From positions 496,001 to 560,000 of the forward strand of contig NC_088937.1 of assembly GCF_033473495.1 (NCBI RefSeq): a stretch of DNA of 64,000 nucleotides, given 5' to 3'. Of the stretch, positions 48,201 through 57,955 are shown in pieces. The position numbers and the translations under genes are program-made. The notes under the pieces were generated by a model. The model was not told where the DNA came from, ran no database searches, and was given only the letters and a program-made list of their open reading frames with translations. The DNA is from Cercospora beticola (Eukaryota; Ascomycota; Dothideomycetes; Mycosphaerellales; Mycosphaerellaceae). Positions within the stretch are counted from its first letter, which is position 1; each line of letters opens with the position of its first letter.

Positions 48201-48952
48201 TCGGGCTCATTCCAGGCTCAGCTTGCGTCGATCCGACGCAACCACATATGTCCGAGAAAGCGCGTGGCAACTATATCCTGGGCATGCCACTGATCCAAAC
48301 TGACGAGGCGATCGACTACTCCAACATGAGCAAAGATCTTCTGGTAACGATGACTCTGTCCGCCTGGAAGACTTACGAAGTCAACCCCAGCGCAGTACAA
48401 AGTTCTCGCATCCTCAATAGCATTCCGGCCAAACGCGCCCAGGCAGCTCGGGAACAACCACTGAAGCGAGCAGACTTCACTTGCTTCGACCCAATCTCAG
48501 CGCCGGAAGAGGTTTCTCTGTCGAACCCGGACCTCAAGATTTCTGTCTTCGACGGCACACTGAGAAATATTGTTCTCGACCTCGCACCATACGTGAGATC
48601 TATCGTGCAGTACGACTTTGCGCTGGAAGAACAGAGGCAGAGATTAAGTCTGTTGGACACCTCTGGAGAAGGCGGTGGTGAGGGCCGAAGGACGAAACGA
48701 GCTAGAACCACGCGGGCCGCGCGGAGTGCTTTGGAAGGCAGCCAGAGGTCTTCAACGCGGAGAGATCGATGGTTCACTAATGATCTAGATGGGAGTGCTG
48801 TTTTGGCGACTGCTGGCAAAGACTGGCCAAGGTTGACATATGAGGGCGGCAGCACCGGCAGTGTAGCAGGGGGAGACGGCAAAGAGTCATCGGCGGCTTC
48901 GACAAATGAGGTGATCGATGGGCAAGAGGTGGTCATATCAGAACTGATGTGA
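45211..48952 (+). CDS. ELG1: ELG1/ATAD5 PCNA-unloading AAA+ ATPase
   Basis: Exons 45211-45262 and 45312-48952 encode 1230 residues. Elg1 replaces Rfc1 in an RFC-like complex that removes PCNA from DNA after replication. The first exon supplies MSADDSKSVHPFFQR, a PIP-like box. The 49-nt intron (GTCAGC...GAGACAG) follows. A long disordered, basic region carries an AT-hook-like RGRPRR (about 213-218). The ATPase core shows ASWTQKYAPQTCADVLQP, then a Lys-rich KKKRKKKSDEMDDF insertion, Walker A SGPHGCGKTAA (about 622-632) and Walker B LILIEEVDILF (about 753-763). Sensor 1 MTCNDEDL follows. A Lys/Pro-rich insert (about 690-720) separates the Walker motifs. The Rfc1-like BRCT domain is absent, as expected for Elg1. 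Confidence 0.9.
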
Positions 48953-49509
48953 TCGGATTTGTTGAGACAGACGCCGTCTTGCTTGCTTATAGGAGGTGAT
49001 GATGACTATGATTGGCTCAATAGAACGACAGCAATATTCTCACATGGCGCAAACATCAATCTCAGGATGCAGCCATTATTGCTCATGAAAGGATACGATC
49101 GTGCCATGATATATGTGCTCATTACCCATTCCCATCACTACCTCAGCTACCAGTACACAATCCGTTATCCCAATGTCCCTCCAGCCCCCATCCAATCTGA
49201 AATTCGTAACGATCGTAATTGTTCCCCATTCGATTGAAACGGGGAAGCGAAACCTACATATGTAAGACCTGGTTGATGGTCATACAGTAGTGGTAAGTGG
49301 TAAGCAATAGCAGTAGGGTATCTTCTCGCTAAAACAAAAAGCCCCGAAAAAAGAAAAGCAAGCAAGATCCGGAACGCCTTGAGCACCAGCACCAGTAGTA
49401 GCAATGTCGTGATGACAGGCAAACAGGAGGGTGGACCCAGAGAGAAGGGCAGTGTTGGCTGCGAGCTCCCACCCCCTTCCATCACCACAACTCATCTCGC
49501 TGCCACATC
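48953..49509. other. Intergenic between convergent genes, 557 bp
   Basis: 3' flank of ELG1 and of the Gln-rich membrane protein. AT-rich in the first 250 bp. No gene seen. Confidence 0.5.
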
Positions 49510-51731
49510 TCACCTCCACCTCCCTCTCAGCTCATCCTCCATCAGCGGTGAGACCGCATGCTCGGCCATCGGCGCAGGTAGATCCTCCGCAGTCGTCGCA
49601 GTACTTTCACTGACAGTACTGATGCCCCTCTCATGCTGGCCGCGACCATAACTTCCAAACCCCCTTGCAAAGTGTTGACGAGCAGAATACTTCCGCTTAT
49701 CACCCTCCAAGTCCCGTAACTTGACCGCATCATGCGCCATATCCGGTGGATGAGAAGGTCCAACAGGTGATCTCGGACTCCGCGGCGAAGACTCTTTGGA
49801 AGAGTCTGAGGCGACGGGTTTGAAAATCATAGATAAACTTCCGACGCGACGGTGGTGTTCGAGGTGAGGGCGATTGAAACTTTTCTTTTTCTGGGAAGCG
49901 GCTCGTCGAGCGGCGGAAGGTGGCGGGGCTAAGATGGGTTTGACTGCGTGGTTTTTGAGGGGTGGGGCTTTGGTCATGATGGCTGGTGTGGCGGTGTGGA
50001 TTGTTCCCCCTGCTCCGTGGGCGTGAGAGTGGACGGCTTCTTCGAGGTCATCGTGTTCATCGATATCTTGTGAGAGTTGCTGGTGGTGCTTTGTGCCTTT
50101 GTCTTGACGTGTAGCCCAGTTGGTGAGATTGCGAGTCTTGCTGAACGGGACAGGACTGGTGCGGGATGCTATGCTTGAGTTTTGGGAGATATTGATCCAG
50201 GACCAGCGCTTGGCTTTTGGAGCATATGGCGCGGCGAGAGTGTCTGCTGTTTTCGGTCGTTCGTCATCGTCACTGGTAGACCAGTCTGGTTTAGGAGGGG
50301 CAGGGACAAGACCGAGGCCAGATCCAGATCGACGCAGCTCAAATCGTGGTGGTTGAGCGCGATCTCGGTGCGGAAGTCTGTGATGTATAGCATCCGAAGT
50401 AGGTGAGTCGCTCACCAGTGTGGGTGAACGATCCGAGAAGGGCCACACAGATGCGTCGTTGCTCTGAGCCAATGGGGAAACTTTCTCCTCTTCGAGTGGA
50501 GATGGTATAGGTGGGTTCGCAGACTTCCACAATGTAGGCTCAGAGACGGATCCACGATCCGATGCCGCAGTGGAGGGTGCATCAGGTATTTCCTTGAGCA
50601 CCGCAGGCGGCTGTTCAGTCCTCACGGAGAACCGATCTTTGCGATAGATCGGAAGCACCGCGCCATTATTGTTACCTTTCTCGACGACGACATCCTCAGA
50701 GTGCTTCCTGAACCGCACAATGTCTGCGTAGGAAGCTCCACGTCTTCTGCGCCATATGATAAAAGCGAGAATCGCAAGGATAACGACGGCACCTGCACTA
50801 GATCAGTCCACTATCGCACAGTCCAACAAGCTCAGATCAACCTACCCACTATTCCCCCGGCAATAATTCCAGTTTTCGCACCACCATCAATTCCGGATGC
50901 ATCTCCATCGCCATTCTGGCGATCGTACCCTTCAGAATTCTGCTGCTGGGAATTGCCACCTCGCTGGTCTCGGTCATCTCCATTGTTGTTTCGGTCGTTG
51001 TCGTTTCGGTTGTCACCGTTATTCTGACCATCACGATTCCCATCTCGGTCCCCGTCTCGATCTCCGTTATTGTCTTGTCCGTTGCGGTTCCCATCGTTAT
51101 TGTTTTGGCCATTGCGGTCGCCATTTCGGTCGCCGTCATTGTCCTGGTTCTGACCATTCCTGTCTCCATCACCTCGCTGATCACCATTCCTCCCGCCGTC
51201 ATTGTTATTTGAATTCTGTCCACCTTGTTGGCCTTGTTGCTGATTGTTCTGCTGTCCTTGTTGGCCTTGTTGACCTCGTTGGCCCTGCTGGCCCTGTTGC
51301 TGGCCATTTTGTTGGCCTTGCTGCTGCTGGTTATTTTGCTGGCCTTGTTGTTGATTGTTCTGCTGGCCTTGTTGTTGATTGTTCTGCTGACCTTGCTGCT
51401 GATTATTCTGCTGGCCCTGCTGTTGATTGTTTTGCTGGCCTTGATTATTTTGTTGACCTTGCTGCTGGCCGTTCTGGCCTTGTTGGTTCTGCTGCTGTCC
51501 TTGTTGGCCTTGTTGATTCTGCTGCTGATTGTTCTGGCCTTGTTGGCCCTGCTGCTGATTGTTTTGTCCTTGCTGGCCTTGTTGCTGGCCTTGATTCTGC
51601 TGTTGGCCCTGATTGAATTGCCCGGTCTGCTGCTGCTGGCCGTTGAATTGTCCGTTCTGCTGCTGCTGGCCTTGCTGTTGAATTTGCCGGATTCGGAGTT
51701 TTTGTATAGCTTGCATGGTGTTTGCGTTCAT
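49510..51731 (-). CDS. Gln/Asn-rich single-pass membrane protein, unknown function
   Basis: Minus-strand exons 50846-51731 and 49510-50792 give at least 722 residues. The 53-nt intron (GTAGGT...AGTGCAG) joins GGIVG to AVVILAILAFIIWRRRR, forming one transmembrane helix (about residues 284-305) followed by a stop-transfer Arg run. Before it lie about 170 residues of Gln/Gly/Asn repeats and about 110 of Asn/Asp/Gly/Arg repeats. After it is a 415-residue cytosolic tail rich in Ser/Pro with basic patches. This layout resembles fungal sensor-like or anchoring proteins. The Met at 51731 is the first in this frame but gives no signal peptide, so the true N-terminus may lie in further exons upstream. 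I do not recognise the family. Confidence 0.7.
50975..51700 (-). repeat. Low-complexity Gln-Gly-Asn and Asn-Gly-Asp-Arg coding repeats
   Basis: The coding strand carries repeated CAA/CAG units (QQGQQNN-type) from about 51205 to 51700, and imperfect NGDRNGQ-type units from about 50975 to 51205. The lack of stop triplets leaves long open frames on the opposite strand too. Length change between isolates is likely. Confidence 0.85.
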
Positions 51732-51847
51732 TCAGCAGGCAGAAGGCCACATTGGCTTAGGATAGAGAGCAGTCCAATGCGCTGTAGTTCGCACAAATCT
51801 CGATCGGGACGAAGTTATCCTCCGAAGTGCTACAGATCTGTGAGCGC

Positions 51848-52269
51848 TTAGCAATACGACCCGTGTTGATTGAGCGGGTCACAGGAATATTGCAAATAGT
51901 ATCTTGCACTTTGCGAAACGAAGTCGGAAAAATGTGAGGTCGTTCTACCGTGCTGAACATGTACGAGGGACGTGCCGTCGATCCACTGGCTCACAGTGGA
52001 AGGTTCGTTCTCTCTGCAACTGTATCGTGGTCTCTGACGGGAGAGATACCTGACCTGCAGTACTGTTGGGGTCGAAACAGGGAGCCAGGAAGGATCTGAT
52101 CGCCCAGTGGTGAGGCCAGTGCCGCACGACGTGGGCGATTGAGATCATGCTATCATAATACCCTGGTTGTAAAAGGCCAGAATAGGGATCCTGGTCGTCA
52201 GGTACATGACACCCATTGGATTGCCAAGGGTTCCTCTTGCGTACTTGCTGGTCGGGCCAGGGTATAGCT
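51848..52269 (-). CDS. Candidate ectodomain-like coding segment, gene model unresolved
   Basis: Two minus-strand stretches read like one protein: 52050-52269 (PWPDQQVRKRNPW..., ending CFDPNSTAGQ) and 51848-51985 (WIDGTSLVHVQHG..., ending NQHGSYC then TAA). A 64-nt intron, GTATCT to GAGCCAG, joins them in frame. The 52269 end is set by a CATATCAG acceptor. No start codon or signal peptide was found upstream. A third coding-like stretch (51757-51838, with ICSTSEDNF and EICANYSALDC) follows in another frame, then the Gln-rich gene. The segments could be 5' exons of that gene, a separate short gene or a decayed copy. Confidence 0.3.
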
Positions 52270-53660
52270 CTGATATGCTTCAATGGAGATGGCCCGTTCG
52301 AGCCATGATGAGATCATGGCAGTCAGTCAGTTCACGGTGAGTTCGAAGTCCAATTTGGCTGAAACAGATTTCTCAGATCTGGCTGGGGTTTGCTTGCGGG
52401 CCCCGCAAAGCAGAGGCTTTCACAAAGAGTCGCTGAAAGTCACGCGGCATTGTGGTCAATCAGAACGAGCACCTCCAGCGTCGCTCCGTCACTGTGCAGG
52501 TGGGTGTTTTGAAAAGTGCAGCAGTGATGTTCGTGGCGTTTGAGGTTCGTGAGGTGTTTCATGTGCCATTTGAATTTATGCAAGTAGTCAATGGCATCGG
52601 GTTCGCGCAATGCGCGGCGGCCCATCCTACCACACGTGGGGGTCTGTACCTGGCGAGGTCGTGCTGATCCAACCTGTTGATCATCCGTTAACATTCATCT
52701 CGGTGCGATATTGCAGCAGCCGATTCTGCCATGACGACGCAGCGGATTTGCCTTGATATTGCTTGAGCCGCATCGTCAACGGCCAAGATGGTGCGAGTCA
52801 AGTGATATGGCGCTCGTCATCTAGCAAATCAATGCAATATTAGAGCGGAACCGAGGCTGGAAGTTCCTCGTTCGTCAGGCCGATACTGCTGTTGTTGCTG
52901 GGAAATGCCGGCAGCTGGCGGCAGCGACAACGTGGTGAGTGCAGAAGATGACATGTCGTCAGTAAATCAACTTCATGTCTCGCGACCGAGAACTCTGCCA
53001 TCTGAGACATGTTCAGCTGGACAGCGGGTGGAGAGCGGGCGGCGTGATAGCACAGCCGGGCAGGCGATGATGCGGACGGTGGGCTGGTGTGGTGGAACGC
53101 GACGAGAAGTGCACAGCGTGAGCGCATGCCACAGACCCTGCCAAGCCACCGCCGCTTCTCGGCCAAATTTGTCTTAGCGCCGAGAATCGCGTGTCCGGGT
53201 CATGTGGCGCTCTGGTCTGAAGAAGGCGCGACGACATATCACGGAAGGTCTGCCAGCCGTTCGCTGTGCGGCGAAAGTGTGAATAATACAGAGGCAGCGA
53301 TGTGTAATACTATGAACTACTATCACGCGGTGCGGAAAGCGCAAACTCCGCCTCAGGCAGCAGGAATGGTTACTAAACGATGTCAGTGTGGCGTAGGGCT
53401 GGATGACGACTCGTTCGCTGCCGAGCCTTCCGTCGGCAGCTGCGCCCAGTCGCTCAGCCTTCATGTTCAGCTGTGGTGTGTCCACTGCGAATGGTGCGGT
53501 ACCTCCGAGAACGTGCTGCTCGGAGTGAGGGGTACTATAAGATCCTTTTGCGCTGCGATCTGACTGCTCTCCACTTGACTCGACACACAACCACAGACTG
53601 CAGATCAGCATATCACCATCACTGACTCGCTATCCGATCAACACAACGACTATCACAACT
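52270..53660. other. Intergenic, 1.39 kb, upstream of the glycine-zipper gene
   Basis: Should hold the promoter of the plus-strand glycine-zipper gene, and possibly missing 5' exons of the minus-strand membrane protein. The last 80 bp before the start are C/A-rich. No supported gene. Confidence 0.45.
53535..53541 (+). promoter_or_regulatory. Possible TATA element (CTATAAG)
   Basis: A CTATAAG element lies 120 bp before the start codon of the glycine-zipper gene. A pyrimidine-rich then CA-rich stretch follows, as in strongly expressed fungal promoters. Confidence 0.4.
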
Positions 53661-54305
53661 ATGTCAGGACCCTACGATTACAACAACCAGGGCTACGGCG
53701 CCCCGCCAGCCCCTCAGTACGGCGGAGGTCAGCAGCAAGGCTACAACCAATACCCTCAGCAAAATCAGCAATACTCTCAACAAGGCTACTCAGGATACCC
53801 GCCACAACAGGGCTACGATCAAAGCGGCTACAACAACCAAGGCGGCTACGGTTCAGCACCATACGGCCAACAACAAGGCTACGGCGCACCACCAGCGCCG
53901 CAATACGGCTCTGGAGGCTACGATCAGAACCAATCCACATACGGTGGCCCACCAAACGCCGGAGGCTTCAACCACGGTCAAGCCAACCCACAATACGGCC
54001 AAGATTACTCGAGCCAACAGCAACAATACTTCTCGCAACATCCTCCCACTACCAACGATCCTTCAAACCCATACGGCTACACACAAGACCCACGCGATCC
54101 CAACAACCCGCAAGAGGGTGAACGAGGCTTCATGGGCGCCATGGCTGGTGGTATCGGCGGTGGACTATTAGGCCACAAGGCCGGACATGGTGTCATCGGT
54201 GCTCTTGCCGGCGCGTTCCTGGGTTCCAAGGGTCAAGATTACCTGAAGAAGAACAAGCACTCGTCTCATGGCAGCCATGGAGGTAGCCACTCCGGCAAGT
54301 GGTAA
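53661..54305 (+). CDS. Prion-like Gln/Gly/Tyr-rich protein with glycine zipper
   Basis: Single exon, 214 residues. The first 150 residues are a low-complexity domain of Gln, Gly, Tyr, Pro and Asn, with the block GYGAPPAPQYG used twice (about residues 12 and 73). Next comes a glycine-zipper helix pair, GFMGAMAGGIGGGLLGH and IGALAGAFLGSKGQDYLKK (about 155-195), resembling glycine-zipper 2TM domains. The tail is Lys/His/Ser/Gly-rich. Such architecture occurs in several fungal stress-associated proteins. The glycine zipper could insert in or pack on membranes, and the leader could drive condensation. Both are inference. The ATG has a good context (CACAACTATGTC). Confidence 0.82.
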   Translation: MSGPYDYNNQGYGAPPAPQYGGGQQQGYNQYPQQNQQYSQQGYSGYPPQQGYDQSGYNNQGGYGSAPYGQQQGYGAPPAPQYGSGGYDQNQSTYGGPPNAGGFNHGQANPQYGQDYSSQQQQYFSQHPPTTNDPSNPYGYTQDPRDPNNPQEGERGFMGAMAGGIGGGLLGHKAGHGVIGALAGAFLGSKGQDYLKKNKHSSHGSHGGSHSGKW

Positions 54306-55237
54306 ATGCATCGCTTGTGCTCACGCTTCAAGATGAGGCGAGCATAAGAGTGCGGCGATTGCAGAGTGTTTACGATTATGAAGAATGATAAACGACCATA
54401 GTTTGGTCTGGTTTCGTTTCGAAGCATGGTTCTGCAGCAAGGGCGGTCATTTGGAATTCTGTTTTCTACCTTTGTGCATGGGTGGTGGCGAGAGCTGCGG
54501 ACTGCAGCGGAAAGATAGAGATGGTCCGATTGACATGCATTGGCGTTACTGGGGCAAAGAACGATTGCCGACATGCGAGCTTCTCAGATGGTTATGGTTA
54601 GCGGTATGGACATGAACATAGCATGCATTATTATTCATCAGCTTTTCAAATCAAGTTTCTTCAACTCTTCAATCACAGAATTTCTTGTTGCGGTGGCATC
54701 AGCGTGAACATCACAACTTCCCCACATCATCCTCCCCAGCACCACACGACTCGAAACACCGCCCATCGCACATCACCATCAATAAATCCCCGACAGAACG
54801 CTCCTTCCTTCTATCACTCACTCCTTCCCGCATCCCACACAAAATCTCCGCACCCTACCACCTCCTTCCCAGTCCACCACCCACACATTCCCTGCTCCTC
54901 CTCACGCCACCATCTCCAGAAGTCACGCATCCCTTGCCCTGTTCCAAAATCCTGCCGAACTTCCCGCCCACTTCAAGCTCCGCACAGTCCACTCTCAAAC
55001 TCAAAAGACTCTCACATCCTCAAAAGGGAAAGCAGAACACATTTCGGAACATCGATGAAGGCTATCAGCGGACTCGCTTGCCTTGAATTGAATGAACGCC
55101 CTGATCAACTTTTGGCAAGCATCTTCATCCTGCTCTGGTATCGCACTGTGTTACGCTTGGGTAGAGCACGTCACTTCACTTGTTATCAGATACGATGTGC
55201 GACCGTGCGAGAGAGAAAGAAAAAGGTTTGGAGATGA
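54306..55237. other. Intergenic, 0.93 kb
   Basis: 3' flank of the glycine-zipper gene. The part from 54.7 to 55.0 kb is strikingly C- and CA-rich on the plus strand (repeated CCCAC and CCATC). This suits a fungal 5' leader for a plus-strand gene downstream. No gene seen. Confidence 0.45.
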
Positions 55238-55910
55238 GCGGGAAAAAAGTTAGGTTTTGGGGAGCGGAAATTTGATTTGGTTCGATGGGATGATGATGAG
55301 GAATCATCACCATCGTGGCTGGGGAGGAGAACGATAGCGATTGAGCGAGAGAACGTTGCAGGTTTGTCCGAGAAGGTTACATTTTGTGTTATCTGCACGC
55401 TTCGCCTTGTCGGTCAAAGATATGGACGTGCGAGAGGAACATCAGGTGCAGTACTGTGACGTCGGATTCAATGCGGTCATGCACAGAGCGTATCTGATGT
55501 TCTCATATATTCTTTCTAACGCGGAAGTTGACAGAAAAGACAGGAGATATCACCGACTTTTGTCTGAACGAAGAGGAAAAGTTGAGTTTCAACAGTTCTA
55601 TCATGAGATCTGTGCAGAAACCGAAAAGGACCCAGATGAGAATGAGCATGGAGGCGTATCGTGAGGCGAGCAGTTTTGCTTCGAGTGCCCTGAGGCGCTC
55701 CGACGAGGGCGAGGATGTCATGCAAGATCGGGAGAAGCGGTTATGCATGAACGATTTCAATGTTTGCCTTGACAGCACTTGTTCGTTCGCAGACAGTCTA
55801 GACTGGACAGGTATGTGTCTCAGGTGCTGGTCTTCTGTTGGATGGCTGCAGGCCAGGTCGGGAAGTACGGATTCGGATGGACGTGTTTCCGTGGAGTCAA
55901 TTCTGTGTAG
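55238..55910 (+). CDS. Unrecognised spliced gene candidate
   Basis: Proposed exons are (open from 55238) to 55445, 55535-55810 and 55852-55910. Intron 1 (89 nt, GTGCAG...TTGACAG) has a perfect TTCTAAC branch site 12 nt before its acceptor and makes GTS-EKTGDITDF in frame. Intron 2 (41 nt, GTATGT...GCTGCAG) joins SLDWT to GQVGKYGFGWTCFRG and then a stop. The middle exon is charged and protein-like (LNEEEKLSFNSS, MRMSMEAYREASSF). No in-frame ATG lies in the first exon, so another exon further upstream would be needed. No domain is recognised. A competing minus-strand open frame covers the same DNA. Confidence 0.3.
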
Positions 55911-56014
55911 AGATGAGTTGCTTCCAGATGTGTTCAGTATGGCTCGATTCGATGGCGAATGCATTTTTCTCAGATCACCTGTAATTTTGCCAGCCCTGTT
56001 GCAGTAACCAACAC

Positions 56015-57436
56015 CTAAATATCCTCCTTCTTCCTCTGGCCCTGTGCCTTCGCCATTAATTCCATCTCCGTCTCCAAATGCGTCTTTCCAAAAATCAAAC
56101 TTCCATCCACAATTCCCCAAATCGTAAATCCCCAATTGATGAAATAAACCACGTATAACAGCACCGTCATAGCGCAGACCAGGCCCCGGAATGCAGGCGA
56201 ATCCATCGAACTCGCCAATTCCATCCACGCAGTCGTAATAGTCACAGAAGGAAACACCAGAGCCCACCATGTCAAACTATACTTGACCTGCCTCTTCACA
56301 AAAACATCAACCACACCCACAATCGCAAGAAAAAGCATCAAATACCCAAATCCAAGTATAAGCAACGCAAAGAAGATCCCACTTCCTTGTAGTCCCTGCG
56401 CCGTCTGTGCCGTCCAAAAAGTCCCATAAGTAGGTGGCTGCAACGCCGTATGCTTGTACTCCGCGAAACGATTATATCCCGCCGCAGATTGTCCCATCAT
56501 CTGAAATGCCGTAGCAAGCTGTCCAGCCGGTCCAATCAAAATCACCAAACCAGGTCTCTTCGCCGGAGGCGAGAAACCCGCAGCCAATAATCGATGGAAA
56601 TATATCGTATACAGTATAATCGCCATGAACAACGCCACACCTCCAGCAAAATACCCAACAACTAGCATCGGTCCTGCCATCCTCGCGGACATTTCCTTTG
56701 AATATATTGTGATGAATCCGCTTTCTGTCGCAGCAGTCGCGAGTCCTACGGGGGCCATGAAGAGGACAGGACTCATCGTTCTGGAACTCTGATTTCCAGT
56801 GTAAAAGAGGGTCGTCAGAACAACAACCGCAGTCAAAAACGTCCAAATCATCCCAATCCACCACAAAACATACGCCACAATCGTAAAAGCATGTCCACCC
56901 CAAGGTCCCAAACTCACTTGACTAGCCGTAAGCGCTCCAATCGTCATCAAAGCAATCGGCGGAATAGCATAAGCTCCTAATTCATCTGGATCGTTCATCG
57001 CTTTTCGCACTGCGACGTGGGGGTATATTATCCATTTGAGTAATAATATTGCGCCGAATGTGAAAAAGAGAACGAGTTCGAGGACGTATTGGATCGTGGC
57101 GATTATGATTTGCCAGTGGGCTCGATAGGGGAATGTTCCGGCGAAGAGGAGGCCTAATCCGCCAGAGGAGATCACGAGAGCGAACCACATTGGGGAGAAA
57201 TTTTCGAGGAGGGAACCCCATTTTGTGGTGGCGTGGTTGTAGTGCCGGATGGAACGTTTGGAGAGGGTTTGGCCGCGGAGGCGTTTGTGTTGTTCGGTTT
57301 CTTCGTCGTCGTGGAGGTTGGTGTAGAAGAGTTCGTAGGGGATTGTGAAGTCGTGATTTGGGTGGTCTTCTTGATGGCCGTCGAGTTCGTGGTGGTTGGG
57401 CATGTTGCCGTTTGCTTGGGGGTTGTTTGCGGTCAT
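56015..57436 (-). CDS. TDT-family transporter (Mae1/Ssu1-like, C4-dicarboxylate or sulfite)
   Basis: Single exon, 473 residues. About ten hydrophobic helices start near residue 77 (MWFALVISSGGLGLLFAGTFPY) and end near 447. The tellurite-resistance/dicarboxylate transporter fold shows in the first-helix Ser/Gly motif, the PVGLATAATESGFIT segment and paired-helix layout. Fungal members export sulfite (Ssu1) or carry malate (Mae1) across the plasma membrane. The sequence is too distant to choose. The His-rich N-terminus (GNMPNHHELDGHQEDHPNHD) and the charged C-tail are cytosolic by the even helix count. Candidate gene 55238-55910 converges on it. Confidence 0.85.
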   Translation of the reverse strand: MTANNPQANGNMPNHHELDGHQEDHPNHDFTIPYELFYTNLHDDEETEQHKRLRGQTLSKRSIRHYNHATTKWGSLLENFSPMWFALVISSGGLGLLFAGTFPYRAHWQIIIATIQYVLELVLFFTFGAILLLKWIIYPHVAVRKAMNDPDELGAYAIPPIALMTIGALTASQVSLGPWGGHAFTIVAYVLWWIGMIWTFLTAVVVLTTLFYTGNQSSRTMSPVLFMAPVGLATAATESGFITIYSKEMSARMAGPMLVVGYFAGGVALFMAIILYTIYFHRLLAAGFSPPAKRPGLVILIGPAGQLATAFQMMGQSAAGYNRFAEYKHTALQPPTYGTFWTAQTAQGLQGSGIFFALLILGFGYLMLFLAIVGVVDVFVKRQVKYSLTWWALVFPSVTITTAWMELASSMDSPAFRGLVCAMTVLLYVVYFINWGFTIWGIVDGSLIFGKTHLETEMELMAKAQGQRKKEDI

Positions 57437-57955
57437 CGTTGCGTGGGATTGTCGCTATCACGCTCTATTGAGTGATAGCGGAGGATGTGAGAGGAAGTTT
57501 CACCTTCCATTTTCCATGGGCTCCGGCCAGAGGTAATGACACGTCCATGGTCGCTTGCCTCTTTCTTTTGACGTCAGCTCGTGTAGATAACGTGGTTGAG
57601 CGCCTGGACCATCCGGTAGGTGGTGTGGTGAAGATATGATGTCCACGGAGATTGTTACATCATAGTGAAGTCCTCCGACCACGAGCCGGAACCCACTCCA
57701 GAAGTGCAATGCGCTGCACGCAAAGAATGTTTCTTCATATTCTGGGGACTTGTACAGCATTATACGAGTGCTGTCGAATGAGGTGTCGTGGGCGCATATC
57801 GGTCGCCAAATTGTCGATAGCGGCTGCCTCAAGAAGCCAGACACGAAGTCCATCTCCATCTGGAAGGAGCGGCCGAAAATCGACGAATGCATTGTGATAG
57901 GGGTATCATAGTCTAACTCTAGCTTCGCCATGCACAACTTCACATGCTATCATTA
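57437..57955. other. Intergenic, 519 bp, between two minus-strand genes
   Basis: Promoter of the transporter and 3' flank of the FMP32-like gene. A minus-strand open frame (57500-57931) fills most of it, but it starts about 25 bp after the FMP32-like stop and has no domain. Confidence 0.45.

Noticed and set aside
51225..51851. Plus-strand Leu-rich open frame opposite the Gln-rich gene
   Set aside because: It is the mirror of CAA/CAG repeats, which give Leu/Ala codons and no stops on the other strand.
55503..56270. Minus-strand open frame of 255 codons
   Set aside because: Half of it is another frame of the TDT transporter, and the rest overlaps the better-spliced plus-strand candidate.
57500..57943. 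Minus-strand open frame of 147 codons
   Set aside because: Its first ATG (57931) is only about 25 bp after the FMP32-like stop on the same strand, so it lies in that gene's 3' region. No domain.
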